A stretch of DNA of 64,000 nt from Rubrivivax sp. (GTDB taxonomy: Bacteria > Pseudomonadota > Gammaproteobacteria > Burkholderiales > Burkholderiaceae_C), in NCBI GenBank assembly GCA_016790425.1, contig JAEUPF010000003.1:1-64000 (forward strand), in the 5' to 3' direction. Shown in pieces: positions 44,533 through 53,514 of this stretch; within the stretch, counting starts at the first letter, position 1; every line of letters begins with the position of its first letter. The translations under genes and the position numbers were made by a program. The notes under the pieces are model-generated. The model searched no databases and had not been told where the DNA came from. It saw only the letters and a program-made list of their open reading frames with translations.

Positions 44533-46482
44533 ATGTTCGATTTCGTCCGCAATCACTCGCGCCTGACGCTGGCGTTCCTGCTGCTGCTCATCATTCCCTC
44601 GTTCGTCGTTTTCGGCATCGAGGGCTACTCGCGCTTCAACAGTCCGGCGGCGCAGACGGTGGCCCGCGTCGACGGCCAGAACGTGACCCGCGGCGAGTGG
44701 GAGCAGGCGCACGAGCGCCTGATCGACCGCGCCCGGCGCGCCAACCCCGAAGCCGCCGAGCCGCTGCGCAGCGAGCGTGCGCGGCTGGACACGCTCGACA
44801 CCTTGCTGCGCGAACGCGTGCTGCTGGCCGCCGCGGGCGACCTGCACCTGTTCCCGCCGGACCAGCGCCTCGCGCGCCTGTTCGATGCCGATCCGCAATA
44901 CGGCGGCCTGCGCGGCCCCGACGGCAAGCTCAGCCGCGAGCTGCTGGCGCAACTGGGCATGACGCCCGAAGGGTTCGACCAGCAACTGCGCCAGACCTAC
45001 GCCATGCAGCAGGTGCTGGCCGGCGTCGCGGGCTCGGGCTTCGTGCCGGCAGCGGCGGCGGGGCAGACGCTCGATGCGCTGCTGCAGCGGCGCGAGATCG
45101 AGCTGCAGCGCTTCGAGCCGGCGGCCTACCGCGCCAAGGTGCAGCCGACCGAGGCCGACCTGGAGGCGTTCTACAAGGCCAACGAGGCGATGTTCCGCAC
45201 GCCCGAGCAGGCACAGATCGAGTACGTCGTGCTCGATGCCGAAGCGCTGGCGCGCGGCTTCACGCTTTCCGACGACGAGCTGCGCAAGTTCTACGAAGCG
45301 AACATCGCGCGCTTCACGGCGCCCGAGGAAAGGCGCGCCAGCCACATCCTGATCCAGGCCGACTCGTCGGCCAGCGCCGAGCAGAAGGCCGCGGCCAAGG
45401 CGAGGGCCGAGGCGCTGGTCGCGCAGGCCAGGGCCAACCCCGGCGCCTTCGCCGAGCTGGCGAAGAAGTACTCGCAGGACACCGCCTCGGCCGCGGTGGG
45501 CGGCGACCTGGAGTTCTCGCGCCGTGGCGCCATGGCCAGCAAGGCGCTCGACGACGCGGTCTTCGCGCTCGAGCCGGGCAAGGTGGGCGGCCCGGTGGAA
45601 AGCGAGTTCGGCTACCACGTCATCCTCGTCACCGGTGTGCGCGGCGGCAAGGCGCGGCCGTTCGACGAAGTGAAAGGCGAGATCGGCGACGAACTGCGCC
45701 GTGCGCGCGTGGCCAAGGAGTGGCCGACGGCGGCCGAGCAGTTCACCAACATGGCCTACGAGCAGCCCGACAGCCTGAAGCCGCTCATCGACAAGTTCAA
45801 GCTCGAGAAGCGCACGGCCACCGTGCGGCGCGCGCCCGCCGACGGTGCCACCGGCGCGCTGGCCTCGGCGAAGTTGCTGAGCGCGGTCTTCTCGGCCGAT
45901 GCGCTGCGCGACAAGCGCAACACCGATGCGGTGGAGGTGGGGCCGAACCAGCTGGCCTCGGCGCGCGTGGTGCAGCATCAGCCTTCGCGCGTGCTGCCGC
46001 TGGCCGAGGTGCGCGAGGCCGTGCGCGAAAGCGTCGTCGCGCAGCAGGCCGCGGCGCTGGCGCGCAAGGAAGGCGAGGCGCGGCTGGCGGCGCTGCGCGC
46101 CGCACCCGCGGGCAGCGAGGGTGGCGGCAAACTCGGCGAGACGATCGTCGTCTCGCGCATGCAGTCGCGCCTGCTGCCCGCCCCGCTGCTCGAAGCGGCG
46201 CTGCGCGCCGACGCCTCGAAGCTGCCCGTCGTGCAAGGCGTCGACCTCGGCAACGGCGGCTACGCGGTGCTGAAGGTGACGAAGGTGCTGCCGCGCGAGA
46301 CGCCGGCGGGCACCACGCCGGGCGGGCCGGACCCGCTGCGCGACCAGCTCGGCCGCGCCTTCGCGATGGCCGAGACCGACGCCTACCTCGAGGCGCTGAA
46401 GAAGCGCTACAAGCTCGAGGTGAAGCCCGAGGCGCGCGTGGCGGCCGCCGCTGCGGCGGCTTCGAGCCCGGGCGGGTTCTGA
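44533..46482 (+). CDS. ppiD: Peptidyl-prolyl cis-trans isomerase PpiD (SurA N-domain, parvulin)
   Basis: 649 residues. One N-terminal membrane anchor (LTLAFLLLLIIPSFVVFGIE) leaves the rest in the periplasm. A SurA-like chaperone domain (about 30-260) is followed by a parvulin domain from about 265 (ASHILIQADSSASAEQKAA, FAELAKKYSQDTASA, GGDLEFSRRGAM, FGYHVILVTGVR), then a C-terminal chaperone part. It helps outer-membrane and secreted proteins fold at the Sec translocon. It starts 33 bp after tRNA-Val, so they may be cotranscribed. Confidence 0.95.
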   Translation: MFDFVRNHSRLTLAFLLLLIIPSFVVFGIEGYSRFNSPAAQTVARVDGQNVTRGEWEQAHERLIDRARRANPEAAEPLRSERARLDTLDTLLRERVLLAAAGDLHLFPPDQRLARLFDADPQYGGLRGPDGKLSRELLAQLGMTPEGFDQQLRQTYAMQQVLAGVAGSGFVPAAAAGQTLDALLQRREIELQRFEPAAYRAKVQPTEADLEAFYKANEAMFRTPEQAQIEYVVLDAEALARGFTLSDDELRKFYEANIARFTAPEERRASHILIQADSSASAEQKAAAKARAEALVAQARANPGAFAELAKKYSQDTASAAVGGDLEFSRRGAMASKALDDAVFALEPGKVGGPVESEFGYHVILVTGVRGGKARPFDEVKGEIGDELRRARVAKEWPTAAEQFTNMAYEQPDSLKPLIDKFKLEKRTATVRRAPADGATGALASAKLLSAVFSADALRDKRNTDAVEVGPNQLASARVVQHQPSRVLPLAEVREAVRESVVAQQAAALARKEGEARLAALRAAPAGSEGGGKLGETIVVSRMQSRLLPAPLLEAALRADASKLPVVQGVDLGNGGYAVLKVTKVLPRETPAGTTPGGPDPLRDQLGRAFAMAETDAYLEALKKRYKLEVKPEARVAAAAAAASSPGGF

Positions 46483-46571
46483 AGGCCACCGAAGCGGGGC
46501 CGGCAACCGCGGTTGCCCCGACCGCGCCGCCCGGTCCGCCGAGGGTCGAGGGCTATACTTCGCGCCCTGCG

Positions 46572-46647
46572 GTGGCTGTAGCTCAGTTGGTAGAGTCCCA
46601 GATTGTGATTCTGGTCGTCGTGGGTTCGAGTCCCATCAGCCACCCCA
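46572..46647 (+). tRNA. tRNA-His (anticodon GTG)
   Basis: Acceptor GTGGCTG (46572-46578) pairs with CAGCCAC (46637-46643). A G at 46571 and the discriminator C46644 supply the extra G-1:C73 pair special to tRNA-His. The anticodon loop TTGTGAT has GTG at 46605-46607; the T-loop is TTCGAGT; CCA is encoded at 46645-46647. The 3' end is the first unit of a 12-bp tandem array. Confidence 0.97.
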
Positions 46648-46718
46648 CCAGCCACCCCATCAGCCACCCCACCAGACACGCTGTCAGCCGCGCCGTCAGC
46701 CCCGCTGTCAGCCACCCA
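46635..46718. repeat. Seven 12-bp tandem units starting inside the tRNA-His 3' end
   Basis: Units of 12 bp begin at 46635 (ATCAGCCACCCC, inside the tRNA), 46647, 46659, 46671, 46683, 46695 and 46707. The first three are nearly identical, and CAGCCACCCCA (tRNA 3' end including CCA) occurs three times, at 46637, 46649 and 46661. The later four diverge (GTCAGCCGCGCC, GTCAGCCCCGCT, GTCAGCCACCCA). The array stops about 15 bp before the leu promoter. Confidence 0.9.
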
Positions 46719-46732
46719 CCACGCCACGCTCG

Positions 46733-46761
46733 TTGACGCTCGGTTTCGATCCCGCTAGGAT
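46733..46761 (+). promoter_or_regulatory. Putative sigma-70 promoter of the leuA leader
   Basis: TTGACG (46733-46738) and TAGGAT (46756-46761) are separated by exactly 17 bp. Transcription would then begin near 46768, at the leader ATG itself. Alternatively AGGA (46757-46760) is the leader's ribosome-binding site and the promoter lies further upstream. Confidence 0.5.
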
Positions 46762-46768
46762 GCGCCGC

Positions 46769-46819
46769 ATGAACATTCGCGCCCTGCTACTGCTAGGCCG
46801 CCCAGGGCGGAGACGGTAG
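46769..46819 (+). CDS. leu leader peptide (attenuator), [16 protein letters not shown]
   Basis: 16 codons with four consecutive leucine codons (CTG CTA CTG CTA, 46784-46795), followed by a stop and a factor-independent terminator 22 bp downstream, ahead of leuA. CTA is rare in this GC-rich genome, so its double use makes the ribosome sensitive to charged tRNA-Leu. This is the classical attenuation design: stalling at the Leu run should favour an anti-terminator and allow leuA expression. Confidence 0.88.
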   Translation: MNIRALLLLGRPGRRR

Positions 46820-46840
46820 CGCGCGCGCATTTCCGGTCGA

Positions 46841-46870
46841 GGCCCGTTTGCACCCGCAACGGGCCTTTTT
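46841..46870 (+). terminator. leu attenuator terminator
   Basis: Stem GGCCCGTT (46841-46848) pairs perfectly with AACGGGCC (46858-46865), nine-base loop, then TTTTT (46866-46870) and a further T-rich stretch. It lies between the leader peptide and leuA. Confidence 0.9.
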
Positions 46871-46934
46871 CATTTTCCGGGTCTCGTTTCACCTTGCCGA
46901 GACCTTCCCGCGACCTTCACAAGAGGCTCAAGCC

Positions 46935-48623
46935 ATGCCGATGCTCCAGAACCCCGCTGCCAAGTACCGTCCGTTCGCGCCCGTGCAGCTGCGCGACCGG
47001 ACATGGCCCGACGCCGTGATCACGCGGCCGCCGGTGTGGTGCAGCGTCGACCTGCGCGACGGCAACCAGGCCCTCATCGAGCCGATGGACGTGCAGCGCA
47101 AGCTGCGCATGTTCAAGACCCTGGTGGACATCGGCTTCAAGGAGATCGAGGTCGGCTTTCCTTCCGCGTCGCAGATCGAATGGGACTTCGTGCGCAAGCT
47201 CATCGAGGAGGACCTGATCCCGCGCGACGTGACCGTCCAGGTGCTGACCCAGGCGCGCGAGCCGCTGATCCGGCGCACCTTCGAGTCGCTGCGCGGCGCG
47301 CGGCGTGCCATCGTCCACCTGTACAACGCCACCGCGCCGGTGATGCGCAAGACGGTTCTGGGCCTGAGCGAGGACGGCATCGTCGAACTGGCCGCGGCGC
47401 ACGCGCGCCTGTTCAGCGAGCTGGCGGCGGCACAACCCGGGACCGAGTTCGTCTTCGAGTATTCGCCCGAGATGTTCTCCGGCACCGAACTGCCCTTCGC
47501 CAAGCGCGTGGTCGACGCGGTCACCGCGGTGTGGCAGCCGACGCCGGCGCGCCCGTGCATCGTCAACCTGCCGACGACGGTGGAGCTGAGCACGCCCAAC
47601 ATCTTTGCCGACATGATCGAGTGGATGCACCGCCATCTCGAACGGCGCGACGGCATCGTGCTGTCGGTGCACCCGCACAACGACCGCGGCACCGGCACCG
47701 CCACGGCCGAGCTGTCGCTGATGGCGGGTGCCGACCGGCTCGAGGGCTGCCTGTTCGGCAACGGCGAGCGCACCGGCAACCTGGACCTCGTGACCATGGC
47801 GCTGAACCTGTACAGCCAGGGCGTGCACCCGGGACTGGACTTCTCCGACATCGACGAGATCCGGGCCACGGTGGAGCACTGCAACAAGCTGCCGGTGCAC
47901 CCGCGCCATCCGTACGTGGGCGACCTCGTCTACACGTCCTTCTCGGGCTCGCACCAGGACGCCATCAAGAAGGCGTTCGACGGGCGCCGGGACGGCGACC
48001 TGTGGGACATGCCGTACCTGCCCATCGACCCGAAGGACGTCGGCCGCAGCTACGAGGCGGTGATCCGCGTCAACAGCCAGTCGGGCAAGGGCGGCATCAC
48101 CTACCTGCTGGAGACGGAGTACGGCCTGGAGCTGCCGCGTCGCCTGCAGATCGAGTTCAGCCAGGTTGTGCAGCAGGTGATGGACACCACCGGCACCGAG
48201 CAGACCGCGGCCGACATCTGGGCGATCTTCCGTCGCGAGTACCGGCTCGACGACACGCGCCTGCGCCACCACGTCACCGAGGAAGGCGCAGGGCAGGTGG
48301 CGCTGCAGGCGCAGGTGACCATCGGCGAGCGCACCTTCGAGATCCACGGCCGCGGCAACGGTCCGATCGACGCCTTCTGCCAGGGCGCGAGCCAGCTCGC
48401 CGGCGAGCCGGTGCGGGTGCTCAACTACCACGAGCACTCGGTGAGCTCGGGCGCCGACGCGCAGGCCGTGGCCTACCTCGAGCTGCGCCTGGGCGAACGC
48501 ACGCTGTTCGGCGTCGGCCAGGACGCCAACATCGTCACCGCCTCGCTGAAGGCGATCGTGTCGGGGCTGCGGCGCGCCGGCCTGACGCTAGCCGCGGCGA
48601 AGGTGGCCGAGCGCACGGCGTGA
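46935..48623 (+). CDS. leuA: 2-isopropylmalate synthase (long, LeuA type 2)
   Basis: 562 residues, the long IPMS class. It condenses acetyl-CoA with 2-oxoisovalerate in the first committed step of leucine synthesis. [15 protein letters not shown] and [15 protein letters not shown] supply metal and substrate ligands, [16 protein letters not shown] the core, [12 protein letters not shown] the flexible linker region, and the C-terminal LeuA dimer domain (from about 440) is the leucine-feedback site. An ATG at 46935 follows the attenuator by about 65 bp; the frame upstream runs through the terminator and is not coding. Stop overlaps the next GTG. Confidence 0.96.
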   Translation: MPMLQNPAAKYRPFAPVQLRDRTWPDAVITRPPVWCSVDLRDGNQALIEPMDVQRKLRMFKTLVDIGFKEIEVGFPSASQIEWDFVRKLIEEDLIPRDVTVQVLTQAREPLIRRTFESLRGARRAIVHLYNATAPVMRKTVLGLSEDGIVELAAAHARLFSELAAAQPGTEFVFEYSPEMFSGTELPFAKRVVDAVTAVWQPTPARPCIVNLPTTVELSTPNIFADMIEWMHRHLERRDGIVLSVHPHNDRGTGTATAELSLMAGADRLEGCLFGNGERTGNLDLVTMALNLYSQGVHPGLDFSDIDEIRATVEHCNKLPVHPRHPYVGDLVYTSFSGSHQDAIKKAFDGRRDGDLWDMPYLPIDPKDVGRSYEAVIRVNSQSGKGGITYLLETEYGLELPRRLQIEFSQVVQQVMDTTGTEQTAADIWAIFRREYRLDDTRLRHHVTEEGAGQVALQAQVTIGERTFEIHGRGNGPIDAFCQGASQLAGEPVRVLNYHEHSVSSGADAQAVAYLELRLGERTLFGVGQDANIVTASLKAIVSGLRRAGLTLAAAKVAERTA

Positions 48624-49453
48624 CGGCGCAGCCGCCCGTGCCGACGGGTGAAGAGGCGCTGCCCTGCGTGGCCTTCACCGTCCTGTCGCCGCGCGCCGTG
48701 CGGGCCAGCGTGCTGACGCGCGGGCCGTGGGACCCGCAGCACCAGCACGCCGGCCCGCCGATCGCGATGGTGTGCCGCGCGATCGAGGCGATCGCCGGCG
48801 AGCACGGCCTCACGCACATCGGGCGCCTGACGGCCAACCTGCTCAGGCCGCTGCCGATCGGCGAGCTCGAGATCGAGGTGGTGACCGATTACTCCGGGCG
48901 CAACGCCGCGCACTACTCGGCGCGGCTGTGGGGTCAGGGCAAAGAACTCGCGCGCTTCACGGCGCTGGCGCAGCGCGAGGCCGTACTCGTGCTGCCCGAG
49001 GCGCTGGACGGCCACCCGCTGCCGCAGGCGCCCAGGACCCCGGCGGCGAGCGAGCCGCACCGCATGCCGTTCGGCAAGCGGCTCGCCGGCTACGCCGACC
49101 TCGTGGAGAACCGCATCGCCAGCGGCACGTTCTTCCGCGGCCGCTGCGCCGCCTGGTTCCGGCTGCAACGGCCGCTCGTGGAGGGCGAGGTGCCCAGCGG
49201 CTACCAGCGCGTGGCCGTGGCCGCCGATTCGGGCAACGGCATCTCGGCGGTGCTCGACTTCGCACGCTACAGCTTCGTCAACTCCGACCTGACGATCAAC
49301 CTGTTGCGGCGCCCGCAGGGCGAGTGGATCTGCGTCGATGCGCGAACGCTGCTCGCGCCCAACGGCTGCGGTCTGGCGGAGTCGCGGCTCTTCGACGAAG
49401 CGGGGCTCATCGGCCGCGCGACGCAGAGCCTGGCGGTGCGCCAGCGCGGGTGA
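48620..49453 (+). CDS. Thioesterase family protein (TesB-like double hotdog)
   Basis: 277 residues from a GTG overlapping the leuA stop (GTGA). The N-terminal hotdog has [20 protein letters not shown] and [18 protein letters not shown]; the second has [21 protein letters not shown], where the Asp region of TesB-like enzymes lies. Relatives are acyl-CoA thioesterases of the 4HBT_3 type. Coupling to leuA is probably incidental, though hydrolysis of a branched acyl-CoA cannot be excluded. Confidence 0.82.
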   Translation: MTAQPPVPTGEEALPCVAFTVLSPRAVRASVLTRGPWDPQHQHAGPPIAMVCRAIEAIAGEHGLTHIGRLTANLLRPLPIGELEIEVVTDYSGRNAAHYSARLWGQGKELARFTALAQREAVLVLPEALDGHPLPQAPRTPAASEPHRMPFGKRLAGYADLVENRIASGTFFRGRCAAWFRLQRPLVEGEVPSGYQRVAVAADSGNGISAVLDFARYSFVNSDLTINLLRRPQGEWICVDARTLLAPNGCGLAESRLFDEAGLIGRATQSLAVRQRG

Positions 49454-50097
49454 TGGCGCCGGAGCCCGAGGCCGGGCCGGACGCCGGTTCCGGCCCGGAC
49501 CCGGCGCTGCGCCACACCTGGCTCGAGGACGTTCAGGCGATCCTGATCGGCACGCTGCTCGTCGCGCTGGCGGTGACGCTGTTCAAGCGCGCCGGGCTGC
49601 TCTCGGGCGGCACGGCCGGCATCGCCTTCCTCGCGCACTATCTGGGCGGGTGGTCGTTCGGGGTGGCGTACTTCGTGATCAACCTGCCCTTCTACTGGCT
49701 CGCCTGGCGGCACATGGGCCGCGCCTTCACGCTCAAGACGCTGGCGGCGGTGGCGCTGGTGTCGTGGCTGTCGGACTGGCTGCCGCATCATCTGGCGATC
49801 GCCTCGCTCGATGCCTGGCTGGCGGCGGTGCTGGGCGGCATCCTGCTGGGCAACGGCTTCCTCGTGCTGTTCCGCCACCAGGCCAGCCTGGGCGGCCTCG
49901 GCATCGTGGCGCTGCTGGCGCAGAAGCGGCGCGGCTGGCGCGCCGGACACGTGCAACTGGCCTTCGACGCGCTGATCGTCGCCGCGGCGCTGCTGACGGT
50001 GCCGCTGCAGCGGGTGGCGCTGTCGATCGTCGCCGTGGTCGTGCTCAACCTCGTCATCGCGACCAATCATCGGCCGGGACGCTACGTGGCCCAGTAG
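49453..50097 (+). CDS. YitT family membrane protein
   Basis: 214 residues with five to six membrane segments. KRAGLLSGGTAGIAFLAHYL is the YitT hallmark Gly-rich motif, repeated in the second half as FLVLFRHQASLGGLGIVALL. Function of the family is unknown; transport of a small molecule is suspected. The ATG shares a base with the preceding stop (TGATG), so it is coupled to the thioesterase gene. Confidence 0.85.
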   Translation: MAPEPEAGPDAGSGPDPALRHTWLEDVQAILIGTLLVALAVTLFKRAGLLSGGTAGIAFLAHYLGGWSFGVAYFVINLPFYWLAWRHMGRAFTLKTLAAVALVSWLSDWLPHHLAIASLDAWLAAVLGGILLGNGFLVLFRHQASLGGLGIVALLAQKRRGWRAGHVQLAFDALIVAAALLTVPLQRVALSIVAVVVLNLVIATNHRPGRYVAQ

Positions 50098-50260
50098 GGC
50101 GGGCGGCCGTCGCCGGCCGCGCTGCATGGGTTCTCCCGGAAGGGCGGCCGCGGTGCCCGAATGCAGAATCGCCACGCCGTCCCGCGACGCTGCCACTGCG
50201 GCGGCGCTGCCTCGCTGCAGCGTCGCACCCGCCGGAGTTGGACGGAGTTGGAGACCAACG

Positions 50261-51259
50261 ATGAAGCACCTCTTGTCCCGCTTGGCGCCGCTGTGGGCGC
50301 CGCTGTGGGCGCCGCTGCTGCTGGCGTTGCCCTGGGCCGCGCAGGCGCAGCAAGGCTACCCGGCGCGCAACATCACGCTGGTCGTGCCGTTCGCCGCCGG
50401 CGGCCCCACCGACGTGGTGGCCCGCACGCTGGGCGCGGTGATGAGCCGCTCGCTCGGCCAGACGGTGGTGATCGAGAACAAGCTGGGCGCCGGCGGCACC
50501 ATCGCCGCCGGCGCAGTGGCCAAGGCGGCGCCCGACGGCTACACCTTCCTCATCCACCACAACGGCATGGCCACCGCGCCGGGGCTCTACCGCAAGCTCG
50601 CCTACAACCCGCTGGCCGACTTCGAATACGTCGGCCAGGTGGTCGACGTGCCGATGACGTTGCTTGGCCGCAAGGACCTGCCGCCGGGCAAGCCGCAGGA
50701 GCTGTTCGCGTGGGTCAAGGCCAACGCGTCGAAGGTGACGCTGGCGCATGCGGGCCTGGGCGCGGTGTCGCAGTTGTGCGGCATGCTGTTGCAGCAGGCG
50801 CTGGGCGTCGAGCTGACGGCGGTGCCTTACCAGGGCACGGCGCCGGCGCTCAACGCGCTGCTGGGGGGCCAGGTCGACATCCTGTGCGACCAGACGACGC
50901 AGACGCTGCCGCACATCAAGGCCGGCAGCGTGAAGCTGTACGGCGTGACGACGCGCGAGCGCATCGGCCACCTGCCCGACACGCCCACCCTCGAGGAAAG
51001 CGGCCTGAAGGGCTTCGAGGTCAAGGTCTGGCACGGCATCTACGCGCCCAAGGGCACGCCCACCTTCGCCACCGAACGCTTCGGGGCCGCGTTGCGCGCG
51101 GCGCTGAAGGACCCCGCCGTGGTGACGCGCATGAGCGAGCTCGGCGGCGACATCGTGCCCGAGGCCAAGCAGACGCCCGAGGGCCTGCGCGCGTGGCTCA
51201 GGCCCGAGATCGACAAGTGGGGCGCGCTGATCCGCGCCGCCGGCACCTACGCCGATTGA
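50261..51259 (+). CDS. Bug/TctC-family periplasmic solute-binding protein
   Basis: 332 residues. A signal peptide with a WAPLWAPL repeat ends near AQAQQGYPARN. Family motifs: ITLVVPFAAGGPTDVVARTL, VIENKLGAGGTIAAGAVA, DGYTFLIHHNG, VPYQGTAPALNALLGGQVDI. It binds a carboxylate ligand in the periplasm; substrate unknown. The downstream FAD oxidase gene may give a hint that a hydroxy acid is imported. An unusual GGAGTTGGACGGAGTTGGAG repeat precedes the start. Confidence 0.93.
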   Translation: MKHLLSRLAPLWAPLWAPLLLALPWAAQAQQGYPARNITLVVPFAAGGPTDVVARTLGAVMSRSLGQTVVIENKLGAGGTIAAGAVAKAAPDGYTFLIHHNGMATAPGLYRKLAYNPLADFEYVGQVVDVPMTLLGRKDLPPGKPQELFAWVKANASKVTLAHAGLGAVSQLCGMLLQQALGVELTAVPYQGTAPALNALLGGQVDILCDQTTQTLPHIKAGSVKLYGVTTRERIGHLPDTPTLEESGLKGFEVKVWHGIYAPKGTPTFATERFGAALRAALKDPAVVTRMSELGGDIVPEAKQTPEGLRAWLRPEIDKWGALIRAAGTYAD

Positions 51260-51366
51260 ACGCCTTGCATCGGCTCGGCCGCGGCGCAATCGGGGGCAGG
51301 CGAAGCGGGCGCAGGCGAAGCGGCAGGGCGACGCACGCGGTGCTGTCGCGGCGAGCGGGCTGACCG

Positions 51367-52494
51367 ATGGACCACGTCGACGCGCTCGTCATCGGCGCCG
51401 GCGTCGTCGGCCTGGCAGTGGGGGCCGAACTCGCGCGCCACGGTCGCGAGACGGTCGTCGTCGAAGCCGAGTCGGCCATCGGCCAGGGCGTCAGCTCGCG
51501 CAACAGCGAGGTCATCCACGCCGGCCTCTACTACCCGCCGGGTTCGGCCAAGGCGCGCCTGTGCGTGCGCGGCAACGCATTGCTGTACGCCTTCTGTGCC
51601 GAGCGCGGTGTCCCGCACCGGCGCTGCGGCAAGCTGGTGGTGGCCACCGACCAGGAGCAGCATGCGGCGCTGGCGGCCATCGCCCGGCGCGCCGCTGGCG
51701 CCGGTGTGCACCTGCAGCCGTTGACGGCGGCCGAGGCGACGGCGCTGGAGCCGGCGTTGTCGTGCACGGCGGCGTTGTGGTCGGCCAGCAGCGGCATCGT
51801 CGACAGCCACGCGCTGATGCTGGCCCTGCAAGGCGTGCTCGAGGATGCCGGCGGCGCGGTGGCCCTGCAATCGCGCGTGCTCGGCGCACACTTCGCCGCC
51901 GGCGCACCGGCGGTGGTGCGCGTGGCCACGCCGCAGGGCGAGTACGAGATCGCCGCCGGGTGCGTGGTCAACGCGGCCGGGCTGCATGCGCCGCTCCTGG
52001 CACGCGCCTTCACCGGCCTGCCCGGCGAAGCACGGCGCGCGCTGCCGCGCGCCACCTTCGCCAAGGGCAGCTACTTCGCGCTGGCGGCGCCAGCGCCCTT
52101 CACGCACCTCGTCTACCCGGTGCCCGTGGACGCTTGGCTGGGCGTGCACGTCACCCTCGATCTCGCCGGCCAGGTGCGCTTCGGGCCCGACCACGAGTGG
52201 CTCGACATCGACGACCCGGCGCAGATCGACTACACGGTGCACCTGGCGCGCGCGCAGGGCTTCGAGGAAGCGATCCGCCGCTACTGGCCGGGGCTGCCCA
52301 CGGGCGCGCTGGCACCGGCCTACAGCGGCGTGCGGCCGAAGATCCACGCCCGCAGCGAACCGGCGCCGGACTTCCGCATCGACGGGCCGCGCGAGCATGG
52401 CGTGGCCGCTCTGGTGAACCTGTTCGGCATCGAATCGCCCGGGCTCACCGCGTCGCTGGCGCTGGCGCAGGAGGTGCGCGCCCTGCTGGGCTGA
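51367..52494 (+). CDS. FAD-dependent oxidoreductase, LhgO-like (L-2-hydroxy acid oxidase)
   Basis: 375 residues of the DAO superfamily. [18 protein letters not shown] is the FAD dinucleotide loop, [20 protein letters not shown] the L2HGDH-specific motif, [16 protein letters not shown] the substrate strand, [13 protein letters not shown] and [15 protein letters not shown] the C-terminal flavin-contacting end. LhgO oxidises L-2-hydroxyglutarate with membrane quinones. Sequence supports that group, but the exact substrate is inferred. It stands 107 bp after the Bug receptor; a GC hairpin ends the unit. Confidence 0.9.
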   Translation: MDHVDALVIGAGVVGLAVGAELARHGRETVVVEAESAIGQGVSSRNSEVIHAGLYYPPGSAKARLCVRGNALLYAFCAERGVPHRRCGKLVVATDQEQHAALAAIARRAAGAGVHLQPLTAAEATALEPALSCTAALWSASSGIVDSHALMLALQGVLEDAGGAVALQSRVLGAHFAAGAPAVVRVATPQGEYEIAAGCVVNAAGLHAPLLARAFTGLPGEARRALPRATFAKGSYFALAAPAPFTHLVYPVPVDAWLGVHVTLDLAGQVRFGPDHEWLDIDDPAQIDYTVHLARAQGFEEAIRRYWPGLPTGALAPAYSGVRPKIHARSEPAPDFRIDGPREHGVAALVNLFGIESPGLTASLALAQEVRALLG

Positions 52495-52525
52495 AACCAG
52501 GAAGCGGGTGCGGCGCCAAAGAGGA

Positions 52526-52561
52526 GACGCCCGGCAACCCCGTTGAGGGCTGCCGGGCGTC
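52526..52561. terminator. GC-rich hairpin between convergent genes
   Basis: An 11-bp perfect stem, GACGCCCGGCA (52526-52536) with TGCCGGGCGTC (52551-52561). On the minus strand it is followed by TCCTCTTT, on the plus strand by TGTT. It probably terminates both the oxidase gene and the small CxxC gene. Confidence 0.75.
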
Positions 52562-52588
52562 TGTTCAGGAAGACGCGCTACAGGCGGA

Positions 52589-52858
52589 TCAGGCCGATTG
52601 CACCGTCACGCCGAGGCAGTTGTTGCACTTGCCCAGGCCGCGCAGGCGCGGGTCGGGCTTGCCTTCGCCGGTCTTGAAGTTCGCATGGCAGCGGATGCAC
52701 ACGTACATCTTCGAGCTCGACATCATCGGCCGCACGCCCGGCTCGGCATTGGGCCGCGCGGCGGTGTACTCGGCCTGCGTCTGGCGAAGCTTCGGGCCCG
52801 GCGTGGCGGCGGTGGTCGTGGGCTCCGGCTGGGTCGGGTTGCTGCGACGGATGGTCAT
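52589..52858 (-). CDS. Small protein with C-terminal CxxC...CxxC zinc-ribbon-like knuckles
   Basis: 89 residues. The N-terminal half is Thr/Pro/Ala-rich and probably disordered. The C-terminus has CIRCH and, 24 residues later, CNNC, a spacing that could bind zinc or iron in a rubredoxin/zinc-ribbon-like manner. It is not a cytochrome: CIRCH lacks the second intervening residue pattern and the export signal of CxxCH proteins, though this should be kept in mind because CIRCH does formally read CxxCH. A shorter form starting at the Met just before SSSKMYVC is possible. Function unknown. Confidence 0.62.
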   Translation of the reverse strand: MTIRRSNPTQPEPTTTAATPGPKLRQTQAEYTAARPNAEPGVRPMMSSSKMYVCIRCHANFKTGEGKPDPRLRGLGKCNNCLGVTVQSA

Positions 52859-53081
52859 GGTGTTGGGCGCCAACGCCGGCGCCCTGGGGCTGCACGAGGC
52901 ATGTATTGTCCCTCGAAATGCATGCCCCCGCACGAGCGGGGCCGCCGGGCCGCCCGGTTCGGGTGGACCGCCGCCTTGGCTTTCGGCGCTGCGGCGCCTG
53001 TTGCAGCTTCAGCGCTTCAGCGACATCGGTCCTTCGGCGACTGGCGCGAGGCCCGTGCACGCCCGTGCAGGCCCGTGCAGG

Positions 53082-53456
53082 CTAGTGCAGGTCCCGGCGC
53101 CGGTCGCTGCCGAAGCGAGGCGGGCGGATCACGTTGCTGCCGTCGCTGCCGTCGCCCGGGCCGTTGCCGCGCCGCGCGCGCTCGATCAGGTCGGCGGCTT
53201 CCTCGGCGGCGCGGCGGCGGGCCTCGGCGGGGTCCAGTGGCGGCGGCTGCGCTTCACGGCGCTGCGCCGGCCGCTTGCCGAGCCGGCGGCCGCGCCAGCG
53301 CAGCTTCCAGCGCGCCCAGGCCAGGCGCGTGCGCGCGGCCACGCCTTGCTGCCACCGCGCAAGGCGCGCTTGGCGCTCGCGCCCGAGCGCCTGCACGACG
53401 AGCAAGGCCACGCAGATGACGAGGCCGAGGGCGAAGAGGACTTGCTGGGCGGTCAC
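53082..53456 (-). CDS. Small hypothetical membrane protein
   Basis: 124 residues from a GTG. One N-terminal membrane helix (VLFALGLVICVALLVVQAL) is followed by a very Arg-rich cytosolic helix (RLAWARWKLRWRGRRLG) and a polar tail. Nothing recognisable beyond that. It follows the kinase gene 58 bp downstream on the same strand and might be part of its transcript. Confidence 0.6.
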   Translation of the reverse strand: MTAQQVLFALGLVICVALLVVQALGRERQARLARWQQGVAARTRLAWARWKLRWRGRRLGKRPAQRREAQPPPLDPAEARRRAAEEAADLIERARRGNGPGDGSDGSNVIRPPRFGSDRRRDLH

Positions 53457-53514
53457 GGCAGGCGCGGGGCGGCGGGAAGGCAGCCGGACAGGGCAAGCGC
53501 GGTGCCGAAACGCA

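Noticed and set aside
46572..46720. Integrative-element attachment site at tRNA-His
   Set aside because: The tRNA end is repeated, but only in 12-bp steps, and no integrase, excisionase or foreign cargo lies on either side.
46848..46934. N-terminal extension of LeuA from a TTG at 46848
   Set aside because: It would start inside the attenuator terminator stem and add a Phe/His-rich leader not found in the family; ATG 46935 fits.
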